Assembly (NCBI RefSeq): GCF_015277855.1
Contig: NZ_CP063812.1
Location: forward strand, 2,480,001 to 2,544,000
Length of the DNA: 64,000 nucleotides
Origin: Microbacterium cremeum
Lineage (GTDB): Bacteria > Actinomycetota > Actinomycetes > Actinomycetales > Microbacteriaceae
Reading direction: 5' to 3'
The notes under the pieces were generated by a model. That model made no database searches and was not told the DNA's origin. It worked only from the letters and a program-made list of their open reading frames with translations. The position numbers were made by a program, and so were the translations under genes. This document shows, one piece after another, positions 20,537 to 29,533 of this stretch. Within the stretch, counting starts at the first letter, position 1. Every line of letters begins with the position of its first letter.

Positions 20537-21895
20537 TCAGTTCCCTTCCACACGCAGGACCGATACGACGCGCTCCACGACGCCGCTCGCGGCGAGGCGG
20601 TCGACCGTCTCGCTGAGGTCCTGCTCCAAAGCCTTGTGAGTGCCGATGACCAGCCGCGCGATGTCGGCCTCCTCGCCGGCGACGGTCTGCTCGACGGTGG
20701 CGATCGACACGCGGCCCTCGCTGAGGATGCCCGCGACCGTGGCGAGCACGCCCGGCTGGTCGTCGACCTCGAGCGTGATCTGATACCGCGTGGTCACGCG
20801 CCCGATCGGAACGATCGGCAGGTTCGCGAGGGTCGACTCCCCCACGCCCACGCCGCCGGCGATGTGGCGGCGGGCCGCCGAGACGACATCGCCGAGCACC
20901 GCCGACGCGGTCTGCACGCCGCCGGCACCGGCACCGTAGAACATCAGGTTGCCGGCGGCCTCCGCCTGCACGAACACGGCGTTGTTCGCCCCGTGGACGC
21001 TCGCCAGCGGGTGGCCGCGTTCGATGAGCGCGGGGTACACCCGCACCGAGATCGACTCGGTTCCGTCAGAGACCCGGTCGTCGAGCGGGCGCTCGGCGCC
21101 GTATCGAGACACGCCCTCCCCGCCGTTCAGCCGCTCGCACACCGCGAGCAGCTTGATGACGTAGCCGGCGTGCCGGGCGGCGTCCATCATCGACTTGTCG
21201 ATGCCGGTGATGCCCTCGCGGTGCACCGCGTCGAGGGGCACCGTCGTGTGGAACGCGAGGCTCGCGAGGATCGCGGCCTTCTGCGCCGCGTCGTAGCCCT
21301 CGACGTCGGCCGTGGGGTCGGACTCGGCGTAGCCGAGCCGCTGCGCGTCGGCCAGCACGTCGCCGAACTCGGCACCCTCGGCGTCCATGCGGTCGAGGAT
21401 GTAGTTGGTCGTGCCGTTGACGATGCCCATGATGCGCTGCACGCGGTCGCCGGCGAGCGAGTCGCGCAGCGGCCGGATGATCGGGATGGCCCCCGCGGCC
21501 GCCGCCTCGTAGTACACCTCCGCACCGACCTGGTCGGCGGCGTCGAAGATCTCGGGTCCGTGCGTGGCGAGAAGCGCCTTGTTCGCGGTGACGATGTCGG
21601 CGCCGGAGTTGATCGCCTGCAGCACGTAGGCACGCGCCGGATCGATTCCGCCCATGAGCTCGATGACGATGTCGGCGCCGAGGATGAGCGACTCCGCGTC
21701 GGTCGTGAAGAGCTCCCGCGGCAGGTCCGCGTCGCGCTTCGCGTCGACGTCGCGCACCGCGATGCCCACGAGCTCGAGGCGGGCGCCGGCGCGATCGGCC
21801 AGTTCGTCCGCGTGCTGTCGCAGCAGCGCGGCGACCTGGGAGCCCACGGCTCCGGCCCCCAGCAGTGCGACGCGGAGGCGGCGGTAGTCGGTCAT
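20537..21895 (-). CDS. hom: Homoserine dehydrogenase
   Basis: Reduces aspartate semialdehyde to homoserine, the branch toward threonine and methionine. 452 residues. The NAD(P) Rossmann motif [11 protein letters not shown] lies near residue 10. The catalytic domain contains [19 protein letters not shown] and the family signature [22 protein letters not shown]-terminal ACT domain (about 365-440, [20 protein letters not shown]) indicates allosteric control, by threonine in homologs. The ATG at 21895 overlaps the lysA stop by four bases. Confidence 0.95.
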   Translation of the reverse strand: MTDYRRLRVALLGAGAVGSQVAALLRQHADELADRAGARLELVGIAVRDVDAKRDADLPRELFTTDAESLILGADIVIELMGGIDPARAYVLQAINSGADIVTANKALLATHGPEIFDAADQVGAEVYYEAAAAGAIPIIRPLRDSLAGDRVQRIMGIVNGTTNYILDRMDAEGAEFGDVLADAQRLGYAESDPTADVEGYDAAQKAAILASLAFHTTVPLDAVHREGITGIDKSMMDAARHAGYVIKLLAVCERLNGGEGVSRYGAERPLDDRVSDGTESISVRVYPALIERGHPLASVHGANNAVFVQAEAAGNLMFYGAGAGGVQTASAVLGDVVSAARRHIAGGVGVGESTLANLPIVPIGRVTTRYQITLEVDDQPGVLATVAGILSEGRVSIATVEQTVAGEEADIARLVIGTHKALEQDLSETVDRLAASGVVERVVSVLRVEGN

Positions 21896-23349
21896 GCGAT
21901 CCCTTCCGTCGGAGCTTGTCCGGGCGTGCGCCCATCGTCGAGCGCGGGCGCGGCGTCGATGCCGACGTCGCGCGCGAGCAGATCGTCGATCGTCTCGCCG
22001 CGCACGATGACGCGCGCCACGCCTGCGCGCAGCGCCACCACGGGCGGCCGCGTCACGTAGTTGTAGTTGCTCGCGAGCGAGAAGCAGTAGGCGCCCGTGG
22101 CGGGCACCGCGAGCAGATCGCCGGGCGCCACGTCGGACGGCAGGTACTCGGCATCCACCACGATGTCGCCCGACTCGCAGTGCCGGCCGACCACGCGGGC
22201 CAGCACCGGATCGGCGTCGCTCGTGCGCGAGGCCACGCGCGCCGAGAACTCGGCGCCGTACAGCGCCGGCCGCGCGTTGTCGCTCATACCGCCGTCGACG
22301 CTGACGTAGAGCCTCTCGCCGCCGGCGTCGAGCGCGACGGGCTTGGTCGTGCCGACCTCGTACAGGGTCACGCCCGCGCGTCCGACGATCGCGCGTCCGG
22401 GTTCGAACGCCAGATTCGGAACCGGGATGCCGCGCACCTCGCACTGGCGTGCGACGGCGTCGGCGATGCCGACCGCGAGTTCCTCGATCGGTGTGGGGTC
22501 GTCGACCGATGTGTAGGCGATGCCGAAGCCGCCCCCGAGGTTGAGCACCGGCAGTTCGCCGCCCTCGCGCAGCTCGGCGTGCAGTGCGACCACACGCGCC
22601 GCGGACTCCTCGAAGCCGGCGGTGCCGAAGATCTGCGAGCCGATGTGGCAGTGCAGACCCACCAGGCGCAGCCCCGAGAACTCGCGGATGCGCGCGACCG
22701 CGGCCGGGGCATCCGTCAGCGTGAAGCCGAACTTCTGGTCTTCGTGCGCCGTCGCCAGGAAGTCGTGCGTCTCGGCGTGGACCCCGCTGTTGACGCGCAG
22801 CAGCACCGGCTGGGTGGCGCCACTCCGCTCGACGATCGCACCCAGGCGCTCGATCTCGATGAGGCTGTCAATCACGATCGATCCGACGCCCGCCTCGACC
22901 GCCTGCTCGAGCTCGGCGACCGACTTGTTGTTGCCGTGGAAGCCCAGCCGGGACGGATCGGCCCCCGCCGCGAGCGCCACGGCGAGCTCGCCGCCGGTGC
23001 ACACATCGACGGCCAGCCCCTCCTCGGTCACCCACCGCACGACCTCGGTGCTGAGGAAGGCCTTGCCGGCGTAGTACACGCGCGCCTGCACACCGTGCAG
23101 GGCGGCAGCGGCGCGGAAGGCGTCGAGCGTGCGCCGCGCGGTCTCGCGCACGAGATCCTCATCGAGCACGTACAACGGCGTGCCGAAACGCTCGCGAAGC
23201 TCCGTCGCCGGAACGCCCCCGAGCAGGAGCACTCCCTCGTCGTCGCGGCGCGCCGTCGCGGGCCACACCTCGGGGGCGAGCCCGTTCACGTCGTCGGGCA
23301 CCTGCAGCCACGCGGGAGCGGCGGAGCGGGTGTGCGGGTCGGCGGACAC
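21892..23349 (-). CDS. lysA: Diaminopimelate decarboxylase
   Basis: Last step of lysine synthesis, meso-DAP to lysine, PLP-dependent. 485 residues from the GTG at 23349. The PLP lysine is K96 in VYYAGKAFLS. The fold-III decarboxylase motifs HIGSQIF and LNLGGGFGIAY follow, and the C-terminal active-site block is VVGRHCESGDI with its Cys. A frame-compatible ATG at 23469 exists, but it lies upstream of a TAGACT -10 element (23451-23456), so I prefer the downstream start. The start remains the weakest part of this call. Confidence 0.92.
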   Translation of the reverse strand: MSADPHTRSAAPAWLQVPDDVNGLAPEVWPATARRDDEGVLLLGGVPATELRERFGTPLYVLDEDLVRETARRTLDAFRAAAALHGVQARVYYAGKAFLSTEVVRWVTEEGLAVDVCTGGELAVALAAGADPSRLGFHGNNKSVAELEQAVEAGVGSIVIDSLIEIERLGAIVERSGATQPVLLRVNSGVHAETHDFLATAHEDQKFGFTLTDAPAAVARIREFSGLRLVGLHCHIGSQIFGTAGFEESAARVVALHAELREGGELPVLNLGGGFGIAYTSVDDPTPIEELAVGIADAVARQCEVRGIPVPNLAFEPGRAIVGRAGVTLYEVGTTKPVALDAGGERLYVSVDGGMSDNARPALYGAEFSARVASRTSDADPVLARVVGRHCESGDIVVDAEYLPSDVAPGDLLAVPATGAYCFSLASNYNYVTRPPVVALRAGVARVIVRGETIDDLLARDVGIDAAPALDDGRTPGQAPTEGIA

Positions 23350-23450
23350 GGTGGACCAATCGGTGGGAGCTTCGGCGCGGTGGTCGTCCGGGAGCCCGGA
23401 AGCGGACCGGATGCCTCGGCCGGAGGGGTCACGCGCCGGGCAGTCCTTGA

Positions 23451-23456
23451 AGTCTA
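23451..23456 (-). promoter_or_regulatory. -10 element for the lysA-hom-thrC-thrB unit
   Basis: TAGACT on the minus strand lies about 100 nt before the chosen lysA start. If used, it starts a four-gene aspartate-family transcript and excludes the upstream ATG at 23469. Confidence 0.4.
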
Positions 23457-23505
23457 GGGCACGCGGCATCCGTCGCCCGCGTCGTGTGACGCCGCGAGTA
23501 CGGCG

Positions 23506-24315
23506 TCACGCGCACGTGCCCTTCTCACGCAGTGACGGGTCGCTCGTGATGGCGCCGTCGACGTCGAATCCGGCCACGAGTTCCTCGCCGGCGACGGTGA
23601 CGTCGGTGAGGGTCACCCCCGCCGGCAGGTACTGCGCGACGCACACCGTCCAGTCGCGCAGTACGAGGTCGGCCACCTGGCCGAACTGGTTGCGCAGCGC
23701 GTCGGCGCCGACCTCGGCGCCTGCCAGCTGGAGCGACGCCGGTGTCAGCACGATGTCGCCGTCGACCGCGGTGGGAGTCAGCGCGACGCCGATCGGCACG
23801 CCGACGCCGAACAGCTGGAGCTGCATGCTCATGGTGACGGCAGGGGCGTCGATGCCGACGGTGTCGGCCGGGAAGCCCTCGATCGTCGAGACGAGGCCGC
23901 GCAGCTGCTCCTCGTCGAGTGTGACGGTGGCGGTCGCGCCGCCCATGGCGCCGCCGCGGATCGGCACATCCTGGACGGTGACGCTCACGTCGCCTACGAA
24001 CTCCCCCACCTCGACATCGTCGGAGGCCACGGTCAGCTCGTCCAGGGTGCCGCCGACGAGCTGGGGAATGATCGCGCCGGGGATGTCGACGTCGATCGGC
24101 TGGCTCGCGGGCAGCGAGAGCTGCGACCGCACCTGGTCGCGGACGACGCCGGTCACGATCTGGCGCGCGATCGCGTCGGCCGCGAACCACGCGACGATCG
24201 CGAGCGCGATCACGATGCCGAACGCCACCAGCCACGGCCACACCCGGCGCCGCGGCGCCTCGGCGTGCTCCCAGTCCGGCAGCGGCAGGGTGGGCTGGGT
24301 GTCGTCGGCGCTCAT
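23506..24315 (-). CDS. DUF2993 (LmeA-like) lipid-binding domain protein
   Basis: 269 residues from the ATG at 24315 (MSADDTQPTLPLPDWEHAEA). A cytoplasmic Pro-rich tail leads to one membrane helix (about 26-48, RRVWPWLVAFGIVIALAIVAW). An extracytoplasmic DUF2993 domain follows, rich in beta strands (IDVDIPGAIIPQLVGGTLDE and later blocks). LmeA, the studied mycobacterial member, is a periplasmic phospholipid-binding protein involved in lipoglycan elongation; a similar envelope role is inferred. It starts 8 nt after the argS stop and is probably co-transcribed with argS. Confidence 0.8.
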   Translation of the reverse strand: MSADDTQPTLPLPDWEHAEAPRRRVWPWLVAFGIVIALAIVAWFAADAIARQIVTGVVRDQVRSQLSLPASQPIDVDIPGAIIPQLVGGTLDELTVASDDVEVGEFVGDVSVTVQDVPIRGGAMGGATATVTLDEEQLRGLVSTIEGFPADTVGIDAPAVTMSMQLQLFGVGVPIGVALTPTAVDGDIVLTPASLQLAGAEVGADALRNQFGQVADLVLRDWTVCVAQYLPAGVTLTDVTVAGEELVAGFDVDGAITSDPSLREKGTCA

Positions 24316-24323
24316 GTCGTGCC

Positions 24324-25991
24324 CTACATCCTCTCGGGTGCGCCCACGCCGAGGAGATCGAGACCGTTGCGCAGCACCTGCCCGGTGGCGTCGTTGAGCC
24401 ACCTCCGCGTGCGGTGCACCGGCTCGACCGGCTCGTCGCCGAGCGGGATCACACGGCAGTTGTCATACCAGCGGTGGTAGAGCCCCGCCAGCTCCTCGAG
24501 GTAGCGGGCGACCCGGTGCGGCTCGCGCACCTCGGCGGCGAACGCGACGATCCGCGGGAACTCCTGCAGAGCGCCCAGCAGTGCCGACTCGGTCTCGTGC
24601 GTGAGCAGCTCGGGCGCGAACTCGGTGCGATCAACGCCCGCCGAGGCGGCGTTGCGCGCCACGTTGTGCGTGCGCGCGTGCGCGTACTGCACGTAGAACA
24701 CCGGGTTGTCGTTCGTGCGCTTGCGGAGGATCTCGGGGTCGAGCGTGAGCGGCGAGTCGGCCGGGTAGCGCGCCAGCGAATACCGGAGCGCATCGGTGCC
24801 GAGCCATTCGCGCAGGTCGTCGAGCTCGATGACGTTGCCCGCGCGCTTGGAAAGCCGTGCCCCGTTGACCGACACGAGCTGCCCGATGAGCACCTCGATG
24901 TCTTTGTCGGGGTCGTCGCCGGCCGCGCCCGCGAGCGCCTTCAGGCGATGGACGTAGCCGTGATGGTCGGCGCCGAGCAGGTAGATCTTGTGCGCGAAGC
25001 CACGGTCCCCCTTGTTGAGGTAGTACGCGGCGTCGGCGGCGAAGTAGGTGTACTCGCCGTTGGAGCGGCGGATGACGCGGTCCTTGTCGTCGCCGAAGTC
25101 GGTGGTGCGCACCCAGACCGCACCCTCCTCCTCGAACACGTGGCCCTGCTGGCGCAGCCGGTCGACCGCCTCGTCGACGAGGCTCGGACCGCCGTCCTCC
25201 GGGGCGGCGTGGAGCGTGCGCTCCGAGAACCACACGTCGAAGTGCACGTTGAACTTCTCGAGCGACGCCTGCAGCTCGCCGAGCTGGAAGCCGTAGGCGA
25301 GCTCGGTCGCGACCGCGAGCTGCTCTTCGCGGTCCAGACCGGTGATGCCGGGCTGCTCGGCGACGACCCGCGACGCGAGCACCTGGATGTACGACCCCGA
25401 GTAGCCGTCCTCGGGGGCCGGCTCCTCGTTGATCGCGGCGACGACCGACCGGCCGAAGCGCTCCATCTGCGCACCCGCGTCGTTGATGTAGAACTCGCGC
25501 ACCAGCGTGGCGCCGCTGGCGAGCAGCAGGCGCGCCATCGAGTCGCCGAGCGCCGCCCAGCGAGTGTGGCCGATGTGCATCGGGCCGGTGGGGTTGGCGC
25601 TGACGAACTCGAGGTTGATCGTGTTGCCCCGCTGCGAGTCGTTCGTGCCGAACGCCGCCCCGGCGTCGACGATGGTCTTCGCGAGCGCGCCGGCGGCCGC
25701 GGCATCCAGGCGGATGTTGATGAAGCCGGGCCCGGCGACCTCGACGCCGGCGATGCCGTCGACCTGCGCGAGGCCCTCGGCGATCTGGGCGGCGAACTCT
25801 CGCGGGTTCGCGCCGACCGCCTTCGCGAGCTTCAGCGCTGCGTTGGACGCCCAGTCGCCGTGATCGCGGTTCTTGGGGCGCTCCAGCGGCAGGTCGGCCG
25901 CCGTCAGTCCCTCGGCCGCCCCGGGGCGTCGCGCCTCGGCGAGCGGGGCGACGACGGCGAGCAGTGCGGCGGAGAGGGCTTCGGGTGTCAT
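24324..25991 (-). CDS. argS: Arginyl-tRNA synthetase
   Basis: Class I aminoacyl-tRNA synthetase, 555 residues. The N-terminal Add-1 domain for tRNA D-loop recognition is followed by the catalytic domain, with NPTGPMHIGHTRWAALGD (HIGH) and VNGARLSKRAGNVIELDD (KMSKS counterpart). The C-terminal anticodon-binding DALR domain ends LLGVGAPERM. The start is the ATG at 25991. The only tRNA gene in the window is also for arginine, about 2 kb away. Confidence 0.97.
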   Translation of the reverse strand: MTPEALSAALLAVVAPLAEARRPGAAEGLTAADLPLERPKNRDHGDWASNAALKLAKAVGANPREFAAQIAEGLAQVDGIAGVEVAGPGFINIRLDAAAAGALAKTIVDAGAAFGTNDSQRGNTINLEFVSANPTGPMHIGHTRWAALGDSMARLLLASGATLVREFYINDAGAQMERFGRSVVAAINEEPAPEDGYSGSYIQVLASRVVAEQPGITGLDREEQLAVATELAYGFQLGELQASLEKFNVHFDVWFSERTLHAAPEDGGPSLVDEAVDRLRQQGHVFEEEGAVWVRTTDFGDDKDRVIRRSNGEYTYFAADAAYYLNKGDRGFAHKIYLLGADHHGYVHRLKALAGAAGDDPDKDIEVLIGQLVSVNGARLSKRAGNVIELDDLREWLGTDALRYSLARYPADSPLTLDPEILRKRTNDNPVFYVQYAHARTHNVARNAASAGVDRTEFAPELLTHETESALLGALQEFPRIVAFAAEVREPHRVARYLEELAGLYHRWYDNCRVIPLGDEPVEPVHRTRRWLNDATGQVLRNGLDLLGVGAPERM

Positions 25992-26053
25992 AGCCGCACC
26001 AGTCTAGTTGCGCGCCCGGTGGGCCCCGTCCGGGAGGATCGCGTGGGCGCGAG

Positions 26054-26170
26054 CGTTTCGTCTCGATCGCTGCGCCCCGCACCCCCCGGTCGTCGAGCGA
26101 GCGAAGCGAGACGAAACGTCCCACACCCCGCCCCCCGGTCGTTGAGCGAGCGAAGCGAGACGAAACGTCC
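26054..26170. repeat. Intergenic repeat cluster A (three copies)
   Basis: The 216-bp gap between argS and the transglutaminase gene holds three copies of a repeat. Two direct copies (26086-26121 and 26135-26170) run from CCGGTCGTTGAGCGAGCGAA to AGCGAGACGAAACGTCC. One partial inverted copy, beginning CGTTTCGTCTCG, lies at 26054-26065. The inverted and first direct copy can pair into a hairpin. The same unit recurs at 62538-62694. Confidence 0.8.
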
Positions 26171-26207
26171 TGCACCGCGTCGCACGCCGGTTCCGTCGCG
26201 CGGCGGG

Positions 26208-27020
26208 TCAGGCGAGCTGCACGAGCTCCGCGAGCTGGTCGGGTGCGGGATCGGATGCCGCGTCCAGCGGCACCAGCCGGGCGTCGACGCGCAGTCGCTT
26301 CAGCCCGACATAGCCGCCGTGATAGCTGAGGAACGCGCAGTCGGCGGCATCGCGGCCGGTCGCGATGCGCACGAGCGACCGGCGGTTCGCGAGACGCGTC
26401 GCGTCGATCGCGTACCACGCGCCGTCGAGGTACGCCTCGGCGACCGCATGGAAGTCCATCGGACGCAGCCCCGGCGCGTAGCACGCGGCATAGCGGGCGG
26501 GCATGTCCATCGCCCGCAGCAGGGCGATCACGACGTGTGCGTAGTCGCGGCACACGCCCTGGCCGGTCATCAGGGTCGTCACCGCGCTGTCGGTCCCCTG
26601 GCTGAGACCGGGCGTGTAGGTGGTGCTCGTGGCGACGAACTCCGACACGGCGGCGATGAGGTCGTGACCCGACAGCCCGTTGAACTGGCGGCGGGCCTGC
26701 TGGAACACCTCGTCGGACTGGCAGTACCGGCTCGGGCGGAGGTAGGTGATGGTCTCGAGATCGCTCGTGCGGTTCGCCGCGGCCGTCCCGTCGACGGTCG
26801 CCTCGTAGCGGACCTCGAGCGTGCCGGGCTCGCCGGTGAGACGGTGCAGCCGGCTGCCGGACTGGTCGACGATCTCGGTCGGCGTGTACACGCGATCGCC
26901 CTGCGTGAACGTCAGCCGCTCGTCCGAGACCGGTGCCGCCTGAGCGACGGCGATCTGGAAGATGAGGTCGACGGAAGCCCCCAGATCGAGGTCCATCTCG
27001 GCGGTCACGACGCGTTGCAC
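26208..27020 (-). CDS. Transglutaminase-like (cysteine protease fold) domain protein
   Basis: 270 residues from the GTG at 27020, with GAGGA 8 nt upstream. An N-terminal beta-rich domain (about 1-110) precedes a transglutaminase core. The triad is visible: Cys in TGQGVCRDYAHVVIALLRAM, His in PMDFHAVAEAYLDGAWYAID and Asp in the same segment (AIDATR). This layout matches the COG1305 family, which in bacteria often acts as a cysteine protease or peptide-processing enzyme. No signal peptide is visible, so it is probably cytoplasmic. Substrate unknown. Confidence 0.8.
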   Translation of the reverse strand: MQRVVTAEMDLDLGASVDLIFQIAVAQAAPVSDERLTFTQGDRVYTPTEIVDQSGSRLHRLTGEPGTLEVRYEATVDGTAAANRTSDLETITYLRPSRYCQSDEVFQQARRQFNGLSGHDLIAAVSEFVATSTTYTPGLSQGTDSAVTTLMTGQGVCRDYAHVVIALLRAMDMPARYAACYAPGLRPMDFHAVAEAYLDGAWYAIDATRLANRRSLVRIATGRDAADCAFLSYHGGYVGLKRLRVDARLVPLDAASDPAPDQLAELVQLA

Positions 27021-27179
27021 CGGAGTATCCTCGCACGCGCCGACGGATGGTTCGGCCACGGTTCTCAGCGACGCCGCCTGACACGCCGACGGCACGGCCG
27101 ATCCTCAGGTTCTCCCCGTGTTTCCGCGTGATCGCGCCCCATGGCGATCGACGCAGCCGGCGTGACTTACCCTCTATGC

Positions 27180-28061
27180 ATGCACGTGCCCGGTCGCCTC
27201 CGCGGACGGCGGCCGGGGCCACGCGCCCGGGGCCTCCGGCCGGCGCCTGAGCGTCCGACGGCGTGGGCGTGGGGATGGCTCAGTCTCGCGGGCGCCGCGC
27301 TCGCCGTCGCGGCCGTGTGCGCCGTGAGCCTGCTGCGTCCGTGGGCCGCCACCGAACCGGCGGTTCCGGCATCCGTCGCCGCCGACTCGGGACCGGCCGC
27401 CGCGATCGCGCCCGCCCCGCTCTCGCTGCCGGATGACGCGCGCGTCCTCGTGTTCGGCGACTCCTGGGTCTACGGCTCGGCCGCGACGACGCCGTCGCTC
27501 GGCTTCGCCTACCGCCTGGCCGACGAGCTCGGCGTCGAGACCCTCGTCGACGGGGTGCGCGGCAGCGGCTACCTCAAGCCGGGCCTCGGCGGCCCGGCGT
27601 ACGGCGAGCGCATCGCCGCGCTCGACCCGGCCCGTGAACCGGACCTCGTCGTCGTCGAAGGCTCGATCAACGATCGGCGCCTGCATCCGGACGGATACCG
27701 GGATGCCGTGACCGCTGCGTGGGACGCCCTCGCGGCCCGTTTTCCCGACGCCGACATCGTGATCCTGGGCCCCGCCCCGCAGGTGCTGCCGGTCGAGGCG
27801 GCGACGCGCCGCATCGACGACGACCTCCGGGCGCTCGCCGCCGAGCGGGGCTGGTGGTACCTCTCGCCCATCGCCGAGGAGTGGATCACCGACGCCAACT
27901 ACCTCGACGTCATCGACACCGGCCCGATCGGCCGCGACCACCCGTCGACCGACGGCCACGCCTACCTCGCCGTGCGTCTGGCCGAGGCGATCCGCGCCAT
28001 GAGCGCCCCCTCCGACATCGTCGCCGACGCCCCCCGCGACGGAGAGCTCGTGAGCCCCTGA
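27180..28061 (+). CDS. Membrane-anchored SGNH/GDSL hydrolase
   Basis: 293 residues from the ATG at 27180. That start lies exactly 6 nt after a TACCCT element (27168-27173), so the mRNA is probably leaderless; an ATG at 27141 would lie upstream of the promoter. An Arg/Pro-rich cytoplasmic head is followed by a membrane helix (about 29-53), an Ala/Pro linker and an extracytoplasmic SGNH domain. Catalytic Ser is S95 in VFGDSWVYG, block III Asn is in EGSINDRR, and the Asp-His pair is in GRDHPSTDGHAYLA. It probably removes acyl groups from a cell-surface glycan or lipid; the substrate is not inferable. Confidence 0.82.
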   Translation: MHVPGRLRGRRPGPRARGLRPAPERPTAWAWGWLSLAGAALAVAAVCAVSLLRPWAATEPAVPASVAADSGPAAAIAPAPLSLPDDARVLVFGDSWVYGSAATTPSLGFAYRLADELGVETLVDGVRGSGYLKPGLGGPAYGERIAALDPAREPDLVVVEGSINDRRLHPDGYRDAVTAAWDALAARFPDADIVILGPAPQVLPVEAATRRIDDDLRALAAERGWWYLSPIAEEWITDANYLDVIDTGPIGRDHPSTDGHAYLAVRLAEAIRAMSAPSDIVADAPRDGELVSP

Positions 28062-28105
28062 AGTGAACGGGAGCCGCAGGCAGGGGTGGTAACCTCGATC
28101 GGCAC

Positions 28106-28178
28106 GCCTCCGTAGCTCAGGGGATAGAGCGTTGGTTTCCGGTACCAAAGGTCGCAGGTTCGATTCCTGTCGGGGGCA
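28106..28178 (+). tRNA. tRNA-Arg (anticodon CCG)
   Basis: The cloverleaf folds fully. The acceptor stem is GCCTCCG with CGGGGGC (one T-G wobble). The D stem is GCTC/GAGC. The anticodon stem TTGGT/ACCAA closes the loop TTCCGGT, with anticodon CCG reading CGG. The T arm is GCAGG-TTCGATT-CCTGT. The discriminator is A, and CCA is encoded at 28179-28181. Confidence 0.97.
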
Positions 28179-28275
28179 CCATACGGGACAAGGAGTCGCG
28201 GGGCATTCAGCCCTCGCGGCCCCTCCGCATCGCGCAGGGCGTCACCACGCCCTCACGAGAGTTTAGAGTGCAGGG

Positions 28276-29505
28276 GTGGAGCACCCCGACGCACAGGCCC
28301 GGCCCGAGGCGGCCGACGCCACCCCGGTGCCGTGGGCACCCGAGCGGGATGCCGCAGCGCCGGTGTTCGCACCGCGGGCGAAACCCCGAACTGGCGTCGT
28401 CGTGGCCTGGTGCGGCGCGGCTCTCGCGGTGATCATGCTCGCCGCCGGCGGGGCCTTCGTGCACGTGTCGGCGAACGAGACGTTCGACGTCGCGGAGGTG
28501 CGGCTGGAGCGCGCCGCCGAAGCGGAGGCGTCGGCGCATCACTCGCTGACCGCCGCCCGGTCCGCGGCGGAGCGCTCGGTCCTCTCGGGTGAGCAGATCC
28601 TGGCCGCGGCGACCGACGAACTCGTCCATCCCGACGCGCGATCGGCGCTCGGCGAAGCACTGGCGACGATGTCGGCGGGCGCCGACGACGCGCGCGAGGT
28701 GCTCGACGACCCGGTCGACGACGCCGGCGCCCGCAAGCCGCTGTGGCCATGGGAGCTGTTCGCCGAGGCATCCGCCCTCGACGAGCGCGCGAGCGCGGCT
28801 GGCGCGTCGGTCGACGACTTCGCCGAGATGGAGAGCATCCTCGAGGTCCGGCACGAACAGCTGACCGAGACGGCGGTCGCCCTGTACGCGTCGACTGTCG
28901 CCGCCGCGGACGCACTCGAGGCCGCCCACGTGTCGGCGCGCGCCGGCGCCGTGCTGGACTTCCGCGACGCGGCCGATCGGGTGGCGCAGCAGCGCCACGT
29001 CGGGTCGGACGCGGCCGTCGCGTTCTCGCTCTACGCCACCAGCGCGCAGACGCTCGCGTCATCGGCGCAGTCCGAACTGGCCGAGAAGGCCGGCCCGCTC
29101 TTTGCGACGCGCCTCGAGATCGAGGCGTACGCGCGCTCCATCGCCGGCGGCGTCGTCCTGGACTTCGACTGGGCGCCGGTCGTCGCGGGCACCGGCGGAT
29201 CGCGGGGCATCGGAGGCACGGCGACGTGGGACTCGGCCCGCGGCGGATCGTCCACGATCACGCTCTCGCACTCCGTCGCCGAATGGTGGCCCAACGCGGA
29301 CTCGCGCGCTCTCGTGGCGCACGAGGTGGGTCACGCGATCACCTCGAAGTGCCACGACAAGTTCGACTCGCAGAACGCCGATGCCAACGAGGAATGGGCG
29401 ACGGCGTGGGCGATCAGCATGGGCCACACGGCCGAGGGCAACGGCGTGCAGGCGTACGGCTACCCGTCGCAGGAGATGATCGACCTCGCCGCCACGTGCC
29501 GCTGA
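28276..29505 (+). CDS. Membrane-anchored protein with a C-terminal HExxH zincin-like motif
   Basis: 409 residues. The GTG start lies 6 nt after TAGAGT (28264-28269), so it is probably leaderless. A Pro-rich cytoplasmic tail (1-40) and one membrane helix (about 41-64) precede a long Ala-rich, helical outer region (about 70-290), likely a coiled-coil stalk. The C-terminal domain contains ALVAHEVGHAITSKCH, an HExxH zinc motif at 349-353. Glu-rich NEEWATAWAISMGH follows about 20 residues later and could supply the third ligand. I do not recognise a named peptidase family. A surface metalloprotease is inferred from the motif alone. Confidence 0.7.
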   Translation: MEHPDAQARPEAADATPVPWAPERDAAAPVFAPRAKPRTGVVVAWCGAALAVIMLAAGGAFVHVSANETFDVAEVRLERAAEAEASAHHSLTAARSAAERSVLSGEQILAAATDELVHPDARSALGEALATMSAGADDAREVLDDPVDDAGARKPLWPWELFAEASALDERASAAGASVDDFAEMESILEVRHEQLTETAVALYASTVAAADALEAAHVSARAGAVLDFRDAADRVAQQRHVGSDAAVAFSLYATSAQTLASSAQSELAEKAGPLFATRLEIEAYARSIAGGVVLDFDWAPVVAGTGGSRGIGGTATWDSARGGSSTITLSHSVAEWWPNADSRALVAHEVGHAITSKCHDKFDSQNADANEEWATAWAISMGHTAEGNGVQAYGYPSQEMIDLAATCR

Positions 29506-29533
29506 CGGCCGCACGCCGCCGCCCGCGGGCCGT

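Noticed and set aside
23350..23469. Upstream lysA start at 23469
   Set aside because: It precedes a TAGACT -10 element, and the added 40 residues show no conservation I recognise.
26054..26170. CRISPR array
   Set aside because: There are only two direct copies and one inverted copy, spacing is short, and no cas gene is present; it is a dispersed intergenic repeat.
28106..28181. tRNA as an attachment site for an integrated element
   Set aside because: No integrase and no repeated tRNA 3' end were seen nearby.
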